Assembly (NCBI RefSeq): GCF_030269325.1
Contig: NZ_BSTD01000001.1
Span: 884,681-948,680, forward strand
Source: Amycolatopsis sp. NBRC 101858
GTDB lineage: Bacteria; Actinomycetota; Actinomycetes; Mycobacteriales; Pseudonocardiaceae
Reading direction: 5' to 3'
Length of the DNA stretch: 64,000 bases
Below, piece by piece: positions 26,895 to 34,549 of the stretch. A program made the position numbers and the translations under genes. Position 1 is the first letter of the stretch; every line of letters begins with the position of its first letter. The notes below the pieces were generated by a model. The model had not been told where the DNA came from and did not search any database. It saw only the letters and a list, made by a program, of their open reading frames with translations.

Positions 26895-27773
26895 ATGGGT
26901 GATCGCGAAGCGACGGCCGAGCGGCTGCTCAAGTCCAGCGCCCGGCTCTCCTACGACCCGGACGTCGACGTCCACTGGGCCGCTCCGCTGAACGAGGACC
27001 AGTTCTTCATCCCCGAAAAGCTCGTCTCCCTCTACGGCACCCCGCTGTGGGACACGCTGAGCCGCGAGCAGCGGATCGAGCTGTCGCGCCAGGAGCTCGT
27101 GAACACCGTCAGTGTCGGGATCTGGTTCGAGATCATCCTCATGCAGATGCTGCTGCGCGCGTCCTACCGCCAGGACCCGACGACCCGTCACGTGCACTAC
27201 GCGTTGACCGAGATCGCCGACGAATGCCGGCACTCCACGATGTTCGCGCGGCTGATCGAGCGCGTCGACGGCAGGCCCTACCGCAACAACCGCTGGCTGC
27301 AGCGGTCCGCGCAGGCCCTCCCGGCACTCCTCCACGGGCCGGCGATGTGGGTCGCGACGCTGATCGGCGAGGAGATCTTCGACGCGCTGCAGCGCGAGCA
27401 CCTCGACGACGAGTCGGTGCAGCCGGTGGTCCGCGCGGTGATGCGGATCCACGTGACGGAAGAAGCGCGGCACGTGCGGTACGCGCGCGACGACCTCGTC
27501 CGCGAGCTGGCGGAGGCGCCGTGGTGGCGCAAGGAGTTCGCGCGGATCGTCGTCGCCGTCGGCGCGCTGCTGATGTCGCGGCTGCTGTCCCGGCCGCGCC
27601 AGTACCTGCGCGCGGGGATCGACCCCGGTGTCGCGGTCCAGGCGGCCCGGTCGAGCGCGCACCGGCGGGAGACGCTGGCGTTCGGGGCTCGGAAGCTCGT
27701 CCGGTTCCTGCGGGAGAACGACCTGATCGGCGGCCCGAGCGCGGTGCTGTGGCGCCGTGCCGGGATGCTCTAG
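26895..27773 (+). CDS. AurF-like diiron oxygenase (p-aminobenzoate N-oxygenase family)
   Basis: 292 aa from ATG 26895 (GGGAGG upstream). Four-helix diiron ferritin-like fold: Glu-bearing SVGIWFEIILMQ, EIADECRHSTMF (E...ExxH), IGEEIFDALQ and HVTEEARHVRY (ExxRH). These supply the six or seven carboxylate/His ligands expected of AurF/CmlI-type N-oxygenases. Most genomic homologues are not in antibiotic clusters and their substrates are unknown; here too no biosynthetic genes are adjacent. It is followed after 16 bp by a small basic-acidic protein and is divergent from a TetR gene, so an inducible detoxifying or modifying role is possible. Confidence 0.82.
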   Translation: MGDREATAERLLKSSARLSYDPDVDVHWAAPLNEDQFFIPEKLVSLYGTPLWDTLSREQRIELSRQELVNTVSVGIWFEIILMQMLLRASYRQDPTTRHVHYALTEIADECRHSTMFARLIERVDGRPYRNNRWLQRSAQALPALLHGPAMWVATLIGEEIFDALQREHLDDESVQPVVRAVMRIHVTEEARHVRYARDDLVRELAEAPWWRKEFARIVVAVGALLMSRLLSRPRQYLRAGIDPGVAVQAARSSAHRRETLAFGARKLVRFLRENDLIGGPSAVLWRRAGML

Positions 27774-27789
27774 ACGCAAGGGGAAAGCC

Positions 27790-28008
27790 ATGGCACTCAA
27801 GGACTTGCTCGCCGCCGGCACCGGCCGCTTGGCCGACCGGATCACGACCGCGGGCGACGAAGCGGGCGATCGCGCGGACGACGTCGCGTGGCGGGTCGCG
27901 AAGCTGTCCGACCGCGCCGCCGAACGGCTCGGGGACTACGCCGCCGGCGCGTCCCGTCGCGTCGCGAACCGCTTGGTACGCCTGGGAGAGCGCGTCGGCG
28001 GCCGCTGA
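27790..28008 (+). CDS. Small amphipathic hypothetical protein downstream of AurF-like gene
   Basis: 72 aa from ATG 27790 (GGGGAAAG upstream). Charged helical repeat character (RLADRI, RADDVAWRV, RAAERLGDY, RRVANRLVRLGERV) with regular spacing of Arg and Asp, no membrane segment. Sixteen bases after the AurF-like stop and surely cotranscribed. It could be a small helper or membrane-surface protein; nothing recognised. Its last 73 bp overlap the end of the broken convergent DUF2306 gene. Confidence 0.6.
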   Translation: MALKDLLAAGTGRLADRITTAGDEAGDRADDVAWRVAKLSDRAAERLGDYAAGASRRVANRLVRLGERVGGR

Positions 28009-28472
28009 CCCCGCCGGAGCAGGAGTTCGACGACGAGCAGGTTGATGATCCAGCCTGCTGCCTGGCCCACCGGGATCAGCGTTTCGGCAGATCCCGCGTC
28101 CACTCCGCCGAACGGCACCTGCACCAGCAGGAACACGGGCACGAGGACGCGTGAGGTGACCGCGAGGAACGTCAGCGCGTAGTTGCGCAGCATCCACGCC
28201 CGGTGCGAGACCGCCGGTGAACAGCCACAGGACGGCCGCGGTGGTCAGGCTGATTTGGGTGAGGAAACGCCCTGACCACAGGCAACGGGAATCGCCGCCA
28301 GTGCCGACAGGAGCACACCGGTGAAGAGGTGGACCCGGCCGAGCGCCCGGTGGAGCCGCCTGCGCGCACGCACCTTCGGCAGGAATTGAAGCGGGCCGAG
28401 CACCAGCGCCACCGTGAAGATGTGCGCCACGAGCACGCCGTCGCGCACCTCGATGCGACTGTCGGCCGTCAT
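27936..28472 (-). pseudogene. Frameshifted DUF2306-type membrane protein
   Basis: Three frames must be joined to recover one DUF2306 protein. Frame A from ATG 28472 gives LVAHIFTVALVLGPLQFLP, RRRLHRALGRVHLFTG and ends after PVACGQ. Frame B (about 28265-28205) gives RFLTQISLTTAAVLWLFTGG. Frame C (from about 28210) gives HRAWMLRNYALTFLAVTSR and VGQAAGWIINLLVVELLLRR to the stop at 27936. All segments are collinear and match the family order (LHRxLGRxY, HRxWMLRxYALT). Two small indels explain it, so the gene is inactive or the sequence has errors. DUF2306 proteins are multi-pass membrane proteins of unknown role. Confidence 0.75.
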
Positions 28473-28539
28473 GGTTCCGCGGCGACGCGGCCGGGTCGTC
28501 CGGCGTGGAGCGGCTCGAATCCGTACGTACGCGGACGTA

Positions 28540-29658
28540 CTAACCCAGCAGTGCCTTCGTCAACGCCGCGATCTGACCGGTCTCGATGAGGAACGAGTCG
28601 TGGCCGTACGGCGAGGAAACCACCGAGGGCTCCGCCGTTCCCGGGATCCCCGCGGCGAGCTCCGCCGACTGGTACAGCGGGTAGAGCCGGTCGCTGTCCA
28701 CCCCGCCGATCACCGCGCGGGCCGTCACCCGGCCCAGGGCCGCCGCGACGCCGCCGCGGTCGCGGCCCACGTCGTGGGTGTTCATCGACTCCGTCAGCAC
28801 CGCGTAGCTGTTCGCGTCGAACCGGTGGACCAGCTTGTCCGCGTGGTGGTCCAAATAGGACTCGACGGCGAACCGCCCGCGCCGCAACGGGTCCTCTTCG
28901 CCCTGGTACTCCCGGCCGAACCGCTGGGCCAGCTCCGGCTCGCTGCGGTAGGTGACGTGCGCGATCCGGCGCGCGATGCCGAGTCCGCGAAACGGGCCCT
29001 CCGGCGCCGAATAGTAGTCGCCGCCGTGGAAGAACGGGTCGCTGCGGATCGCGTGCAGCTGCGGCGCGGCCCAGGCGATCTGCTCGGCCGACGCCCGCGC
29101 CGTGGACGCCAGCACCAGCACCGACGCCACCCGCGAAGGCAGCGTCACCGCCCACTCCAGCGCGCGCATCCCGCCCATCGACCCGCCGACGACGGCCGCC
29201 CAGCGCGTGATGCCCAGGTGGTCGGCCAGCACCGCCTCCGACGCCACCTGGTCCCGCACCGTCACGACCGGGAACCGGCTGCCCCACGGCGTTCCGTCCG
29301 GATCCGGGGACGACGGGCCCGTGGACCCCTGGCAGCCGCCCAGCACGTTCGGGACCACGACGAAGAACTCGTCGGTGTCCAGGGCCTTCCCGGACCCGAT
29401 CAGCCCGTCCCACCAGCCCGCGCTGGGATGCCCCGGCTCGAGCGGCCCGGCCGCGTGGCTGTCGCCGGTCAGCGCGTGCTCGACGAGGACCGCGTTGGAC
29501 GCGTCGGAGTTCAGCGTCCCCCAGGTTTCGTAGGCGAGGGAAAAGGCGGGCAGCACGCCACCGGCCTCGAGCGCGAGCGCGCCGGGGCCGGTGACGAACT
29601 TCCGGCGGCCCGGCGGATCACCGATCCGCCAGGCGCCGGTGACGGGCCCAGCCGTCAC
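28540..29658 (-). CDS. metX: Homoserine O-acetyltransferase
   Basis: 372 aa from GTG 29658, overlapping the metY stop (GTGA). Alpha/beta-hydrolase with nucleophile elbow GGSMGGMRALEW, acid loop IGGVDSDRLYPLYQ and late GHDSFLIE His. Acetylates L-homoserine from acetyl-CoA, the first committed step of methionine synthesis, in the cytosol. The adjacent metY uses its product, so the pair turns homoserine into homocysteine by direct sulfhydrylation. GPSSPDPDGTPWGSRFPVVTVRD matches MetX rather than serine acetyltransferase. An in-frame extension to 30987 is shadow of metY. Confidence 0.94.
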   Translation of the reverse strand: MTAGPVTGAWRIGDPPGRRKFVTGPGALALEAGGVLPAFSLAYETWGTLNSDASNAVLVEHALTGDSHAAGPLEPGHPSAGWWDGLIGSGKALDTDEFFVVVPNVLGGCQGSTGPSSPDPDGTPWGSRFPVVTVRDQVASEAVLADHLGITRWAAVVGGSMGGMRALEWAVTLPSRVASVLVLASTARASAEQIAWAAPQLHAIRSDPFFHGGDYYSAPEGPFRGLGIARRIAHVTYRSEPELAQRFGREYQGEEDPLRRGRFAVESYLDHHADKLVHRFDANSYAVLTESMNTHDVGRDRGGVAAALGRVTARAVIGGVDSDRLYPLYQSAELAAGIPGTAEPSVVSSPYGHDSFLIETGQIAALTKALLG

Positions 29659-30965
29659 AGTTCCGCCTTGGCCGCCCGGAATCCGGCCTCCAGGTCGGCC
29701 TTGAGGTCCTCGATGCCTTCCAGCCCGACGGCGATCCGGACCAGGCCCGGTGTCACGCCGCTGGCGAGCTGCTCCTCCGCCGAAAGCTGGCTGTGGGTGG
29801 TCGACGCCGGGTGCACGATCAGGCTGCGGACGTCGCCGAGGTTCACCAGCTGGCTGTGCAGCTCGGTGCCGTCGACGAACTTCCGGCCCGCCTCGACACC
29901 GCCGCGCAGGTCGAACGACAGGACCGCGCCCGCGCCGCGCGGCAGGTACTTCTGCCCGGCCTCGTAGAAGGGGCTCGACGGCAGGCCGGCGTAGTACACC
30001 TTCTCGACCTCGTCGCGCTGCTCGAGCCACTCGGCGAGCGCCTGCGCGTTCGACACGTGCCGCTCGACGCGCAGCGACAGCGTCTCGATGCCCTGCAGGA
30101 TCAGGAAGCTGTTCAGCGGGGCGATCGCCGCGCCGGTGTCGCGCAGGAGCTGCACGCGCGCCTTCGCCGCGTACGCACCCGGGCCGAGCGCCTCCCAGTA
30201 CTTCAGGCCGTGGTAGCTCGGGTCCGGCTCGGTGAAGCCCGGGAACCGGCCCGGGTCCTTGCCGAAGTCGAACGTGCCGCCGTCGACCAGGACGCCGGCG
30301 ATCGTCGTGCCGTGGCCGCCGAGGTACTTGGTGGCGGAGTGGATCACGACGTCGGCGCCGTGCTCGATCGGGCGCACCAGGTACGGCGTGGGGATGGTGT
30401 TGTCGACCAGCAGCGGGACGCCGGCCTCGTGCGCGGTGTCGGCGACGCCGCGGATGTCCAGGACGTTGCTGCCCGGGTTGGCGAGCGTCTCGGCGAAGAA
30501 GAACTTCGTGTTCGGCCGGACCGCGGCACGCCACTGCTCGAGGTCGTCCTGGTCGTCGATGAACGTGACCTCGATGCCGAGCTTCGGCAGCGTGTAGTGG
30601 AAGAGGTTGTAGGTGCCGCCGTAGAGCGACTGGCTGGACACGAAGTGGTCGCCCGCGCCCGCGAGGTTCAGGATCGCCGCGGTGGTCGCGGCCGAGCCGG
30701 ACGCGAACGCCAGCGCCGCGACGCCCCCTTCGAGCGACGCGACGCGCTGCTCCAGCACGTCCTGCGTCGGGTTCATGATCCGCGTGTAGATGTTGCCGGG
30801 CTCGGCGAGGCTGAACAGGTCGGCGCCGTGCTGGCTGTCGCGGAAGACGTACGACGTCGTCTGGTAGATCGGCGTCGCCCGCGCGCCGGTGGCCGGATCC
30901 GGCGCGGCGCCCGCGTGGATCTGCCTGGTCTCGAAGGACCACGCCGAGGTGTCGTCCGCGCTCAT
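29655..30965 (-). CDS. metY: O-acetylhomoserine aminocarboxypropyltransferase (sulfhydrylase)
   Basis: 436 aa, full MetY length (cystathionine gamma-synthase is about 50 shorter). PLP fold type I: SGSAATTAAILNLAGAGDH, PLP Lys in HSATKYLGGHGTTIAG, TPYLVRPIEHGADV and HPASTTHSQLSAEEQ. Converts O-acetyl-L-homoserine and sulfide to homocysteine and acetate in the cytosol. First gene of metY-metX; ATG 30965 has AAGGAG upstream. The 160-bp leader holds an 8-bp hairpin and ends in the operator-like palindrome shared with the divergent monooxygenase promoter. No known SAM riboswitch pattern was found. Confidence 0.94.
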   Translation of the reverse strand: MSADDTSAWSFETRQIHAGAAPDPATGARATPIYQTTSYVFRDSQHGADLFSLAEPGNIYTRIMNPTQDVLEQRVASLEGGVAALAFASGSAATTAAILNLAGAGDHFVSSQSLYGGTYNLFHYTLPKLGIEVTFIDDQDDLEQWRAAVRPNTKFFFAETLANPGSNVLDIRGVADTAHEAGVPLLVDNTIPTPYLVRPIEHGADVVIHSATKYLGGHGTTIAGVLVDGGTFDFGKDPGRFPGFTEPDPSYHGLKYWEALGPGAYAAKARVQLLRDTGAAIAPLNSFLILQGIETLSLRVERHVSNAQALAEWLEQRDEVEKVYYAGLPSSPFYEAGQKYLPRGAGAVLSFDLRGGVEAGRKFVDGTELHSQLVNLGDVRSLIVHPASTTHSQLSAEEQLASGVTPGLVRIAVGLEGIEDLKADLEAGFRAAKAEL

Positions 30966-30993
30966 GGGGTTTCTCCTTGCGGCTCAAGGGGTT

Positions 30994-31023
30994 CGTTCGG
31001 CTCGAAGCTACTTGGGCCGAACG
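30994..31023 (-). promoter_or_regulatory. Leader hairpin of metY
   Basis: 8-bp perfect stem CGTTCGGC/GCCGAACG with a 14-nt loop, 29 bp upstream of the metY ATG on the transcribed strand. May be an attenuator or RNA-stability element; too simple to name. Confidence 0.35.
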
Positions 31024-31063
31024 GAGTACCCAACCGTTCCCACCTCCTGGGAGCCTACGCCAC

Positions 31064-31093
31064 TTGCCTCAGAGATATCTCTGTAGCTAAGAT
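31064..31093 (+). promoter_or_regulatory. Candidate promoter and operator of FAD monooxygenase
   Basis: TTGCCT (31064-31069), 18-bp spacer, TAAGAT (31088-31093). The spacer begins with the perfect 14-bp palindrome CAGAGATATCTCTG (31070-31083); a partial repeat AAGATATCC follows at the -10. A repressor here would sit between the two hexamers and could also act on divergent metY. Confidence 0.5.
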
Positions 31094-31129
31094 ATCCATA
31101 CAGGGAGATTTACGGACTGGGAGGAAATC

Positions 31130-32668
31130 ATGGTGGAGCGGGTGCAGGTGCTGGTCGTGGGGGCCGGACTGGGCGGGCTGTCGGCGTCGTTGTTCCTGGC
31201 GAGGGAGGGAGTGGACGTCCTGACGGTCGAACGGCACGCCGGAACGTCGGTCCACTCCCGGGCCGCCGGGCAGAACTGGCGCACGATGGAGCTGTTCCAC
31301 TGGGCAGGAATCGACCGCGAGGTCCTGGACGTGAGCCCGCGGGCGTCGCAGGGGCTGCGGATCACCGTCGCGACCAGCCTGGCCGGCCGCGTCCTGCACC
31401 GGCTCGTGGAGGACGGCAGCGAGTTCGACGTCTCGGCGTCGACGACGATGCCCGCCGGGATGGCCGGGCAGGACGTCGTCGAGCCGATCCTGCTGGCGCA
31501 CGCGGAGAAGGCGGGCGCCCGGGTCCGGTTCCGGACCGAACTGGTCGAACTGACCCAGGACGACGACGGCGTCACCGCGACGCTGCGCCACCGCGACTCG
31601 GGCGAGGAGACGGTCGTGCGCGCGGACTACGTCGTCGCGGCCGACGGCGGGCGCAGCGGCATCCGGGGGCGGCTGGGCATCGGGACCACCGGGATGGACG
31701 CGCTGAGCCACTGCCTCGGCGTCGTGTTCGACGCCGACCTCGGCGACCGCGTGCAGGCCGGCGTGACGGACCTGTTCTACCTGCAGCACGGCGACTTCAC
31801 CGCCGGGCTGGTCAACACCGACGTCCCGAACCGGTACGTCTTCGCGCCGGACTACTTCCCGGACCGCGGCGAGAGCCCGGCCGACTTCGGCCACGACCGG
31901 CTGGTGTCGATGATCCGCGCGGCCACCGACCTGCCGGACCTGGAGCCGGAGATCGTCTGGACGGGCTCGTGGGAGATCGCCGCGCGGCTGGCCGACCGGT
32001 TCCGCGCCGGGCGCGTGTTCCTGGTCGGCGACGCGGCGAAGGTGACGCCGCCGACCGGCGGCCAGGGCGGCAACACGGCGGTCGGCGACGGCGCGGACAT
32101 CGCGTGGAAGCTCGCGGCCGTGCTGCGCGGCGAAGCGGGCCCGGCGCTGCTCGACACGTACGAGGCCGAGCGGCGCCCGATCGCGCGGATGATCATCGAC
32201 ACGTCGCTGCACAACATGAAGCAGCGGATGCACCCCGACCTCGACGTCTCGGGCATCACCGAGCCGGAGGACATGCTGAACGCCATCCTCGGGTTCCGCT
32301 ACCGCTCGACGGCGGTGCTCTCCGAAGAGCCGGACGACGGCGCGCGCGTCGAGGACATCCACGCGCCGACCGGACGGCCGGGGTTCCGGGCGCCCGGCGC
32401 GGCGTCCACTGTGGACCTGCTGGGGCACTCGTGGGTGCTGCTGTGCGCCGGCGAGGGCTGGGAGCACGCCGCGGCCGACGTCGCGGCGGAAACCGGCATC
32501 CGCCTCGAGTGCCACACTCTCGACGACGTCGCGTCACGCTTCGGCCTTTCGGCGGGCGGCACATCGCTCGTGCGGCCGGACGGCGTCGTGGCGTGGCGTT
32601 CCCGGGGGCCGGTCGAGGACCCGGCCGGCGAGCTGTGGCGGGTCCTGACCGCGGTCCTTTCGCGCTAG
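31130..32668 (+). CDS. FAD-dependent aromatic monooxygenase (class A hydroxylase)
   Basis: 512 aa. FAD-binding GAGLGGLSASLFLAREG at 11-27, DG motif VAADGGRSGIRGRLGI and the GD motif RVFLVGDAAKVTPPTGGQGGN, followed by a thioredoxin-like C-terminal domain of about 110 residues (HSWVLLCAGEGWEHAA). Same architecture as polyketide hydroxylases (RdmE, PgaE, OxyS) and phenol hydroxylases. Uses NAD(P)H and O2 to hydroxylate an aromatic ring. No biosynthetic genes flank it, so it may catabolise or detoxify an aromatic compound, consistent with a repressor-type palindrome in its promoter. Convergent overlap of 4 bp with the next gene. Confidence 0.88.
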   Translation: MVERVQVLVVGAGLGGLSASLFLAREGVDVLTVERHAGTSVHSRAAGQNWRTMELFHWAGIDREVLDVSPRASQGLRITVATSLAGRVLHRLVEDGSEFDVSASTTMPAGMAGQDVVEPILLAHAEKAGARVRFRTELVELTQDDDGVTATLRHRDSGEETVVRADYVVAADGGRSGIRGRLGIGTTGMDALSHCLGVVFDADLGDRVQAGVTDLFYLQHGDFTAGLVNTDVPNRYVFAPDYFPDRGESPADFGHDRLVSMIRAATDLPDLEPEIVWTGSWEIAARLADRFRAGRVFLVGDAAKVTPPTGGQGGNTAVGDGADIAWKLAAVLRGEAGPALLDTYEAERRPIARMIIDTSLHNMKQRMHPDLDVSGITEPEDMLNAILGFRYRSTAVLSEEPDDGARVEDIHAPTGRPGFRAPGAASTVDLLGHSWVLLCAGEGWEHAAADVAAETGIRLECHTLDDVASRFGLSAGGTSLVRPDGVVAWRSRGPVEDPAGELWRVLTAVLSR

Positions 32669-33051
32669 TCGCGCTGCTGCAGCGCGAAGCGGTTCCCCTC
32701 GGAGTCGACGAACATCGACCACCAGCCCCACGGCTGCTTCTCCGGCTTCGCGGGGAACTCCACGCCCTTCGCCGACAGCTCCTCGTACGTCTTCTCGATG
32801 TCGTCGGCGTGGAAGAAGAAGTTCGACGTCGGCAGCCGGTCGTTCTCGCCGAAGCGGCGGCGGTCCTCGGGCGACTCGCTGAGCACGAGGATCGTCCCGT
32901 TCGGCGCGGTGACCTCGACCCACCGCCGGCCCTGGTCGTCGTAGGGCACGTCGGTCGTCACGGCGAACCCGGCCACTTCGGACCAGAACTTCTTCGCGCG
33001 CGCCTGGTCCTCGACCCCGACGACGACCTTGCTGACCCCTTGGATGGGCAT
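32665..33051 (-). CDS. VOC-superfamily (glyoxalase/bleomycin-resistance-like) protein
   Basis: 128 aa. Two beta-alpha-beta-beta-beta modules: VVVGVEDQARAKKFWSEVAGF then SNFFFHADDIEKTYEELSAKGVEF, ending VDSEGNRFALQQRD. Metal-ligand positions of glyoxalases are only partly kept (Glu in VEVTAP region, no clear His), so binding rather than catalysis is possible. Divergent from a PadR gene across a 58-bp gap with a perfect 19-bp palindrome; likely the PadR target. Confidence 0.85.
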   Translation of the reverse strand: MPIQGVSKVVVGVEDQARAKKFWSEVAGFAVTTDVPYDDQGRRWVEVTAPNGTILVLSESPEDRRRFGENDRLPTSNFFFHADDIEKTYEELSAKGVEFPAKPEKQPWGWWSMFVDSEGNRFALQQRD

Positions 33052-33064
33052 GACCCCGCCTCTC

Positions 33065-33083
33065 TATATCCACGGTGGATATA
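33065..33083. promoter_or_regulatory. PadR operator candidate
   Basis: TATATCCACGGTGGATATA, a perfect 9+1+9 palindrome in the 58-bp gap between the VOC gene and the PadR gene. Its AT-rich ends stand out in this GC-rich DNA. Confidence 0.65.
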
Positions 33084-33109
33084 ACCAGGGCGGAGTGTAG
33101 GCTGCGCCC

Positions 33110-33448
33110 ATGGCCGACGGCAACCCGCTCACCCCCGCGGCTTTCCAGGTGCTCCTGGCCCTGGCCGCCGGGCCGGGCGGGCGCGCGCACGGCTACGGGA
33201 TCATGGGGTTCGTCGCCGAGGTCACGGGCGGCGAAGTCCAGCTCGGACCGGGGACGCTCTACCGGACGCTGACCCGGCTGGCCGCCGACGGCCTGGCCGA
33301 GGAGCTCCCCGGCGAAGACTCCCGGCGCCGCTACTACCGCATCACGCCGGCCGGCCGCGAAGCCGCGTCGCGCGAAGCATCGCTGCTGCGCCGGCTGGTC
33401 GCGGCGGCCGGCGACGCCGACCTGCTGGCCCGCCCGGAGTCGGCGTGA
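33110..33448 (+). CDS. PadR-family transcriptional regulator
   Basis: 112 aa, normal for short PadR proteins. Winged helix with HGYGIMGFVAEVTGGEVQLGPGTLYRTLTRLAADGL and the wing SRRRYYRITPAGREA; a short C-terminal dimer helix. Starts 27 bp after the 19-bp palindrome. Its stop overlaps the start of a second VOC gene, so it is probably part of a small inducible unit with VOC genes on both sides. Ligand unknown; drug- or aromatic-responsive by analogy. Confidence 0.88.
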   Translation: MADGNPLTPAAFQVLLALAAGPGGRAHGYGIMGFVAEVTGGEVQLGPGTLYRTLTRLAADGLAEELPGEDSRRRYYRITPAGREAASREASLLRRLVAAAGDADLLARPESA

Positions 33449-33882
33449 GCCGCCCGCTCGGCCTGGTGCCGCACCTGTTCGTGAAGGACGTCGAGACGGC
33501 GCTTTCCTTCTACGGCAAGGCGTTCGGCGCGGTGGAGCTGTTCCGCACGGTCCTGCCGGATGGCACAGTGCTGTTCGTCGAGCTGGCGGTCGGCGACGCA
33601 CGGCTGCTGGTGAGCCAGGAGATCGCGTCGCTGGACGCGCTGGCACCGTCGACGATCGGCGGGACCCCGCTGCTGCTGACGCTGGAGACCCCCGACCCGG
33701 ACGACCTCGCGCGCCGGGCGGTCTTCGCGGGGGCGACGGTGGAGGCGCCGGTGACGGAGATGTTCTTCGGCGAGCGGTACGGCCGGGTCGTCGACCCGGA
33801 CGGGCACCGCTGGGCGCTCACCACCAAACGCGAGCAGTACACCCCGGAGGACATCGACGCCCGCAAGCCGCACGAGGTCTAG
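33445..33882 (+). CDS. VOC family protein (PhnB-like)
   Basis: 145 aa, GTG start overlapping the PadR stop. PhnB-type single-chain VOC: LVPHLFVKDVETALSFYGKAFGAVE at the start, LFVELAVGDARLLVSQE, and ERYGRVVDPDGHRWALTTK near the end. It has no obvious metal-binding triad. Likely a binding or lyase-type protein regulated by the PadR. The last 4 bp overlap the convergent methyltransferase stop. Confidence 0.86.
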   Translation: MSRPLGLVPHLFVKDVETALSFYGKAFGAVELFRTVLPDGTVLFVELAVGDARLLVSQEIASLDALAPSTIGGTPLLLTLETPDPDDLARRAVFAGATVEAPVTEMFFGERYGRVVDPDGHRWALTTKREQYTPEDIDARKPHEV

Positions 33883-34499
33883 CGGCGCGCGAGGACCCAG
33901 TGGAAGGTGGCCGCGCCTTCGGGTTCGTGCATGGTCACCGGCTCGTCGACGACCAGGGTGAACCCGGCTGCCGCCAGCAACCGCCGGTTCCCTGCCGTGT
34001 TGTGAGAGCTGAAGAACATGGGCGTGCCGAGCCAGTCGTCCTCGATGCCGTTCGCTTCGCTGCACCCGAGGGCGGCCAGGAACCAGCCGCCGGGCCGCAG
34101 CCAGCGCGCGATCCGCGCGAACAGCGCTCCCTGCTCTTCGCGTGGCACATGCAGCACGGAGTAGAACGCCGTGACTGCGTCGAAGCTGCCGTCCGGAAAG
34201 GACACCGCGGCCATGTCCGCCTTCTCGAACCGTGCGCCGGGGACGTTGCGCCGCGCGAGGTCGAGCTGCGCCGAGGAGAGGTCGACGCCGAGGACGTCGT
34301 GGCGCTCGGCGAGCAACGCCGTGCACGGCACGCCCGCACCGCAGCCGAGGTCGAGCACGTCGGCGCCGTCGTCGAGCCGGTCGGTCAGCTCCCCCAGGAA
34401 CCGCAGCCGCGGGTCGTCCGCGATCCGCGCACTCCACTCGAGGTACCGCTCGGCCGAGCGGTCGTAGCCGGATTCGACGATCCGCCGGGCGTCGCTCAC
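33879..34499 (-). CDS. Class I SAM-dependent methyltransferase
   Basis: 206 aa. Motif I VLDLGCGAGVPC at about 47-58, acidic end of beta-2 in VLGVDLSSAQL, motif III-like FDAVTAFYSVLHVPREEQ and post-motif LRPGGWFLAALG. Methyltransferase_11/25 type, usually acting on small molecules. Starts 50 bp from the divergent PucR gene. The target is not predictable. Confidence 0.86.
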   Translation of the reverse strand: MSDARRIVESGYDRSAERYLEWSARIADDPRLRFLGELTDRLDDGADVLDLGCGAGVPCTALLAERHDVLGVDLSSAQLDLARRNVPGARFEKADMAAVSFPDGSFDAVTAFYSVLHVPREEQGALFARIARWLRPGGWFLAALGCSEANGIEDDWLGTPMFFSSHNTAGNRRLLAAAGFTLVVDEPVTMHEPEGAATFHWVLARR

Positions 34500-34549
34500 C
34501 CCTCCGACCCTACCGAGCCGTCCAGGGGTTTCTCGGCCAGAATGAGCCC

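Noticed and set aside
28540..30987. 815-codon frame joining metX to an upstream region
   Set aside because: The upstream part is an alternate frame of metY; MetX begins at GTG 29658 with the usual N-terminus.
30966..31129. SAM riboswitch in the metY leader
   Set aside because: I looked for S-box, SAM-II and SAM-IV core patterns on the transcribed strand and found only a simple 8-bp hairpin.
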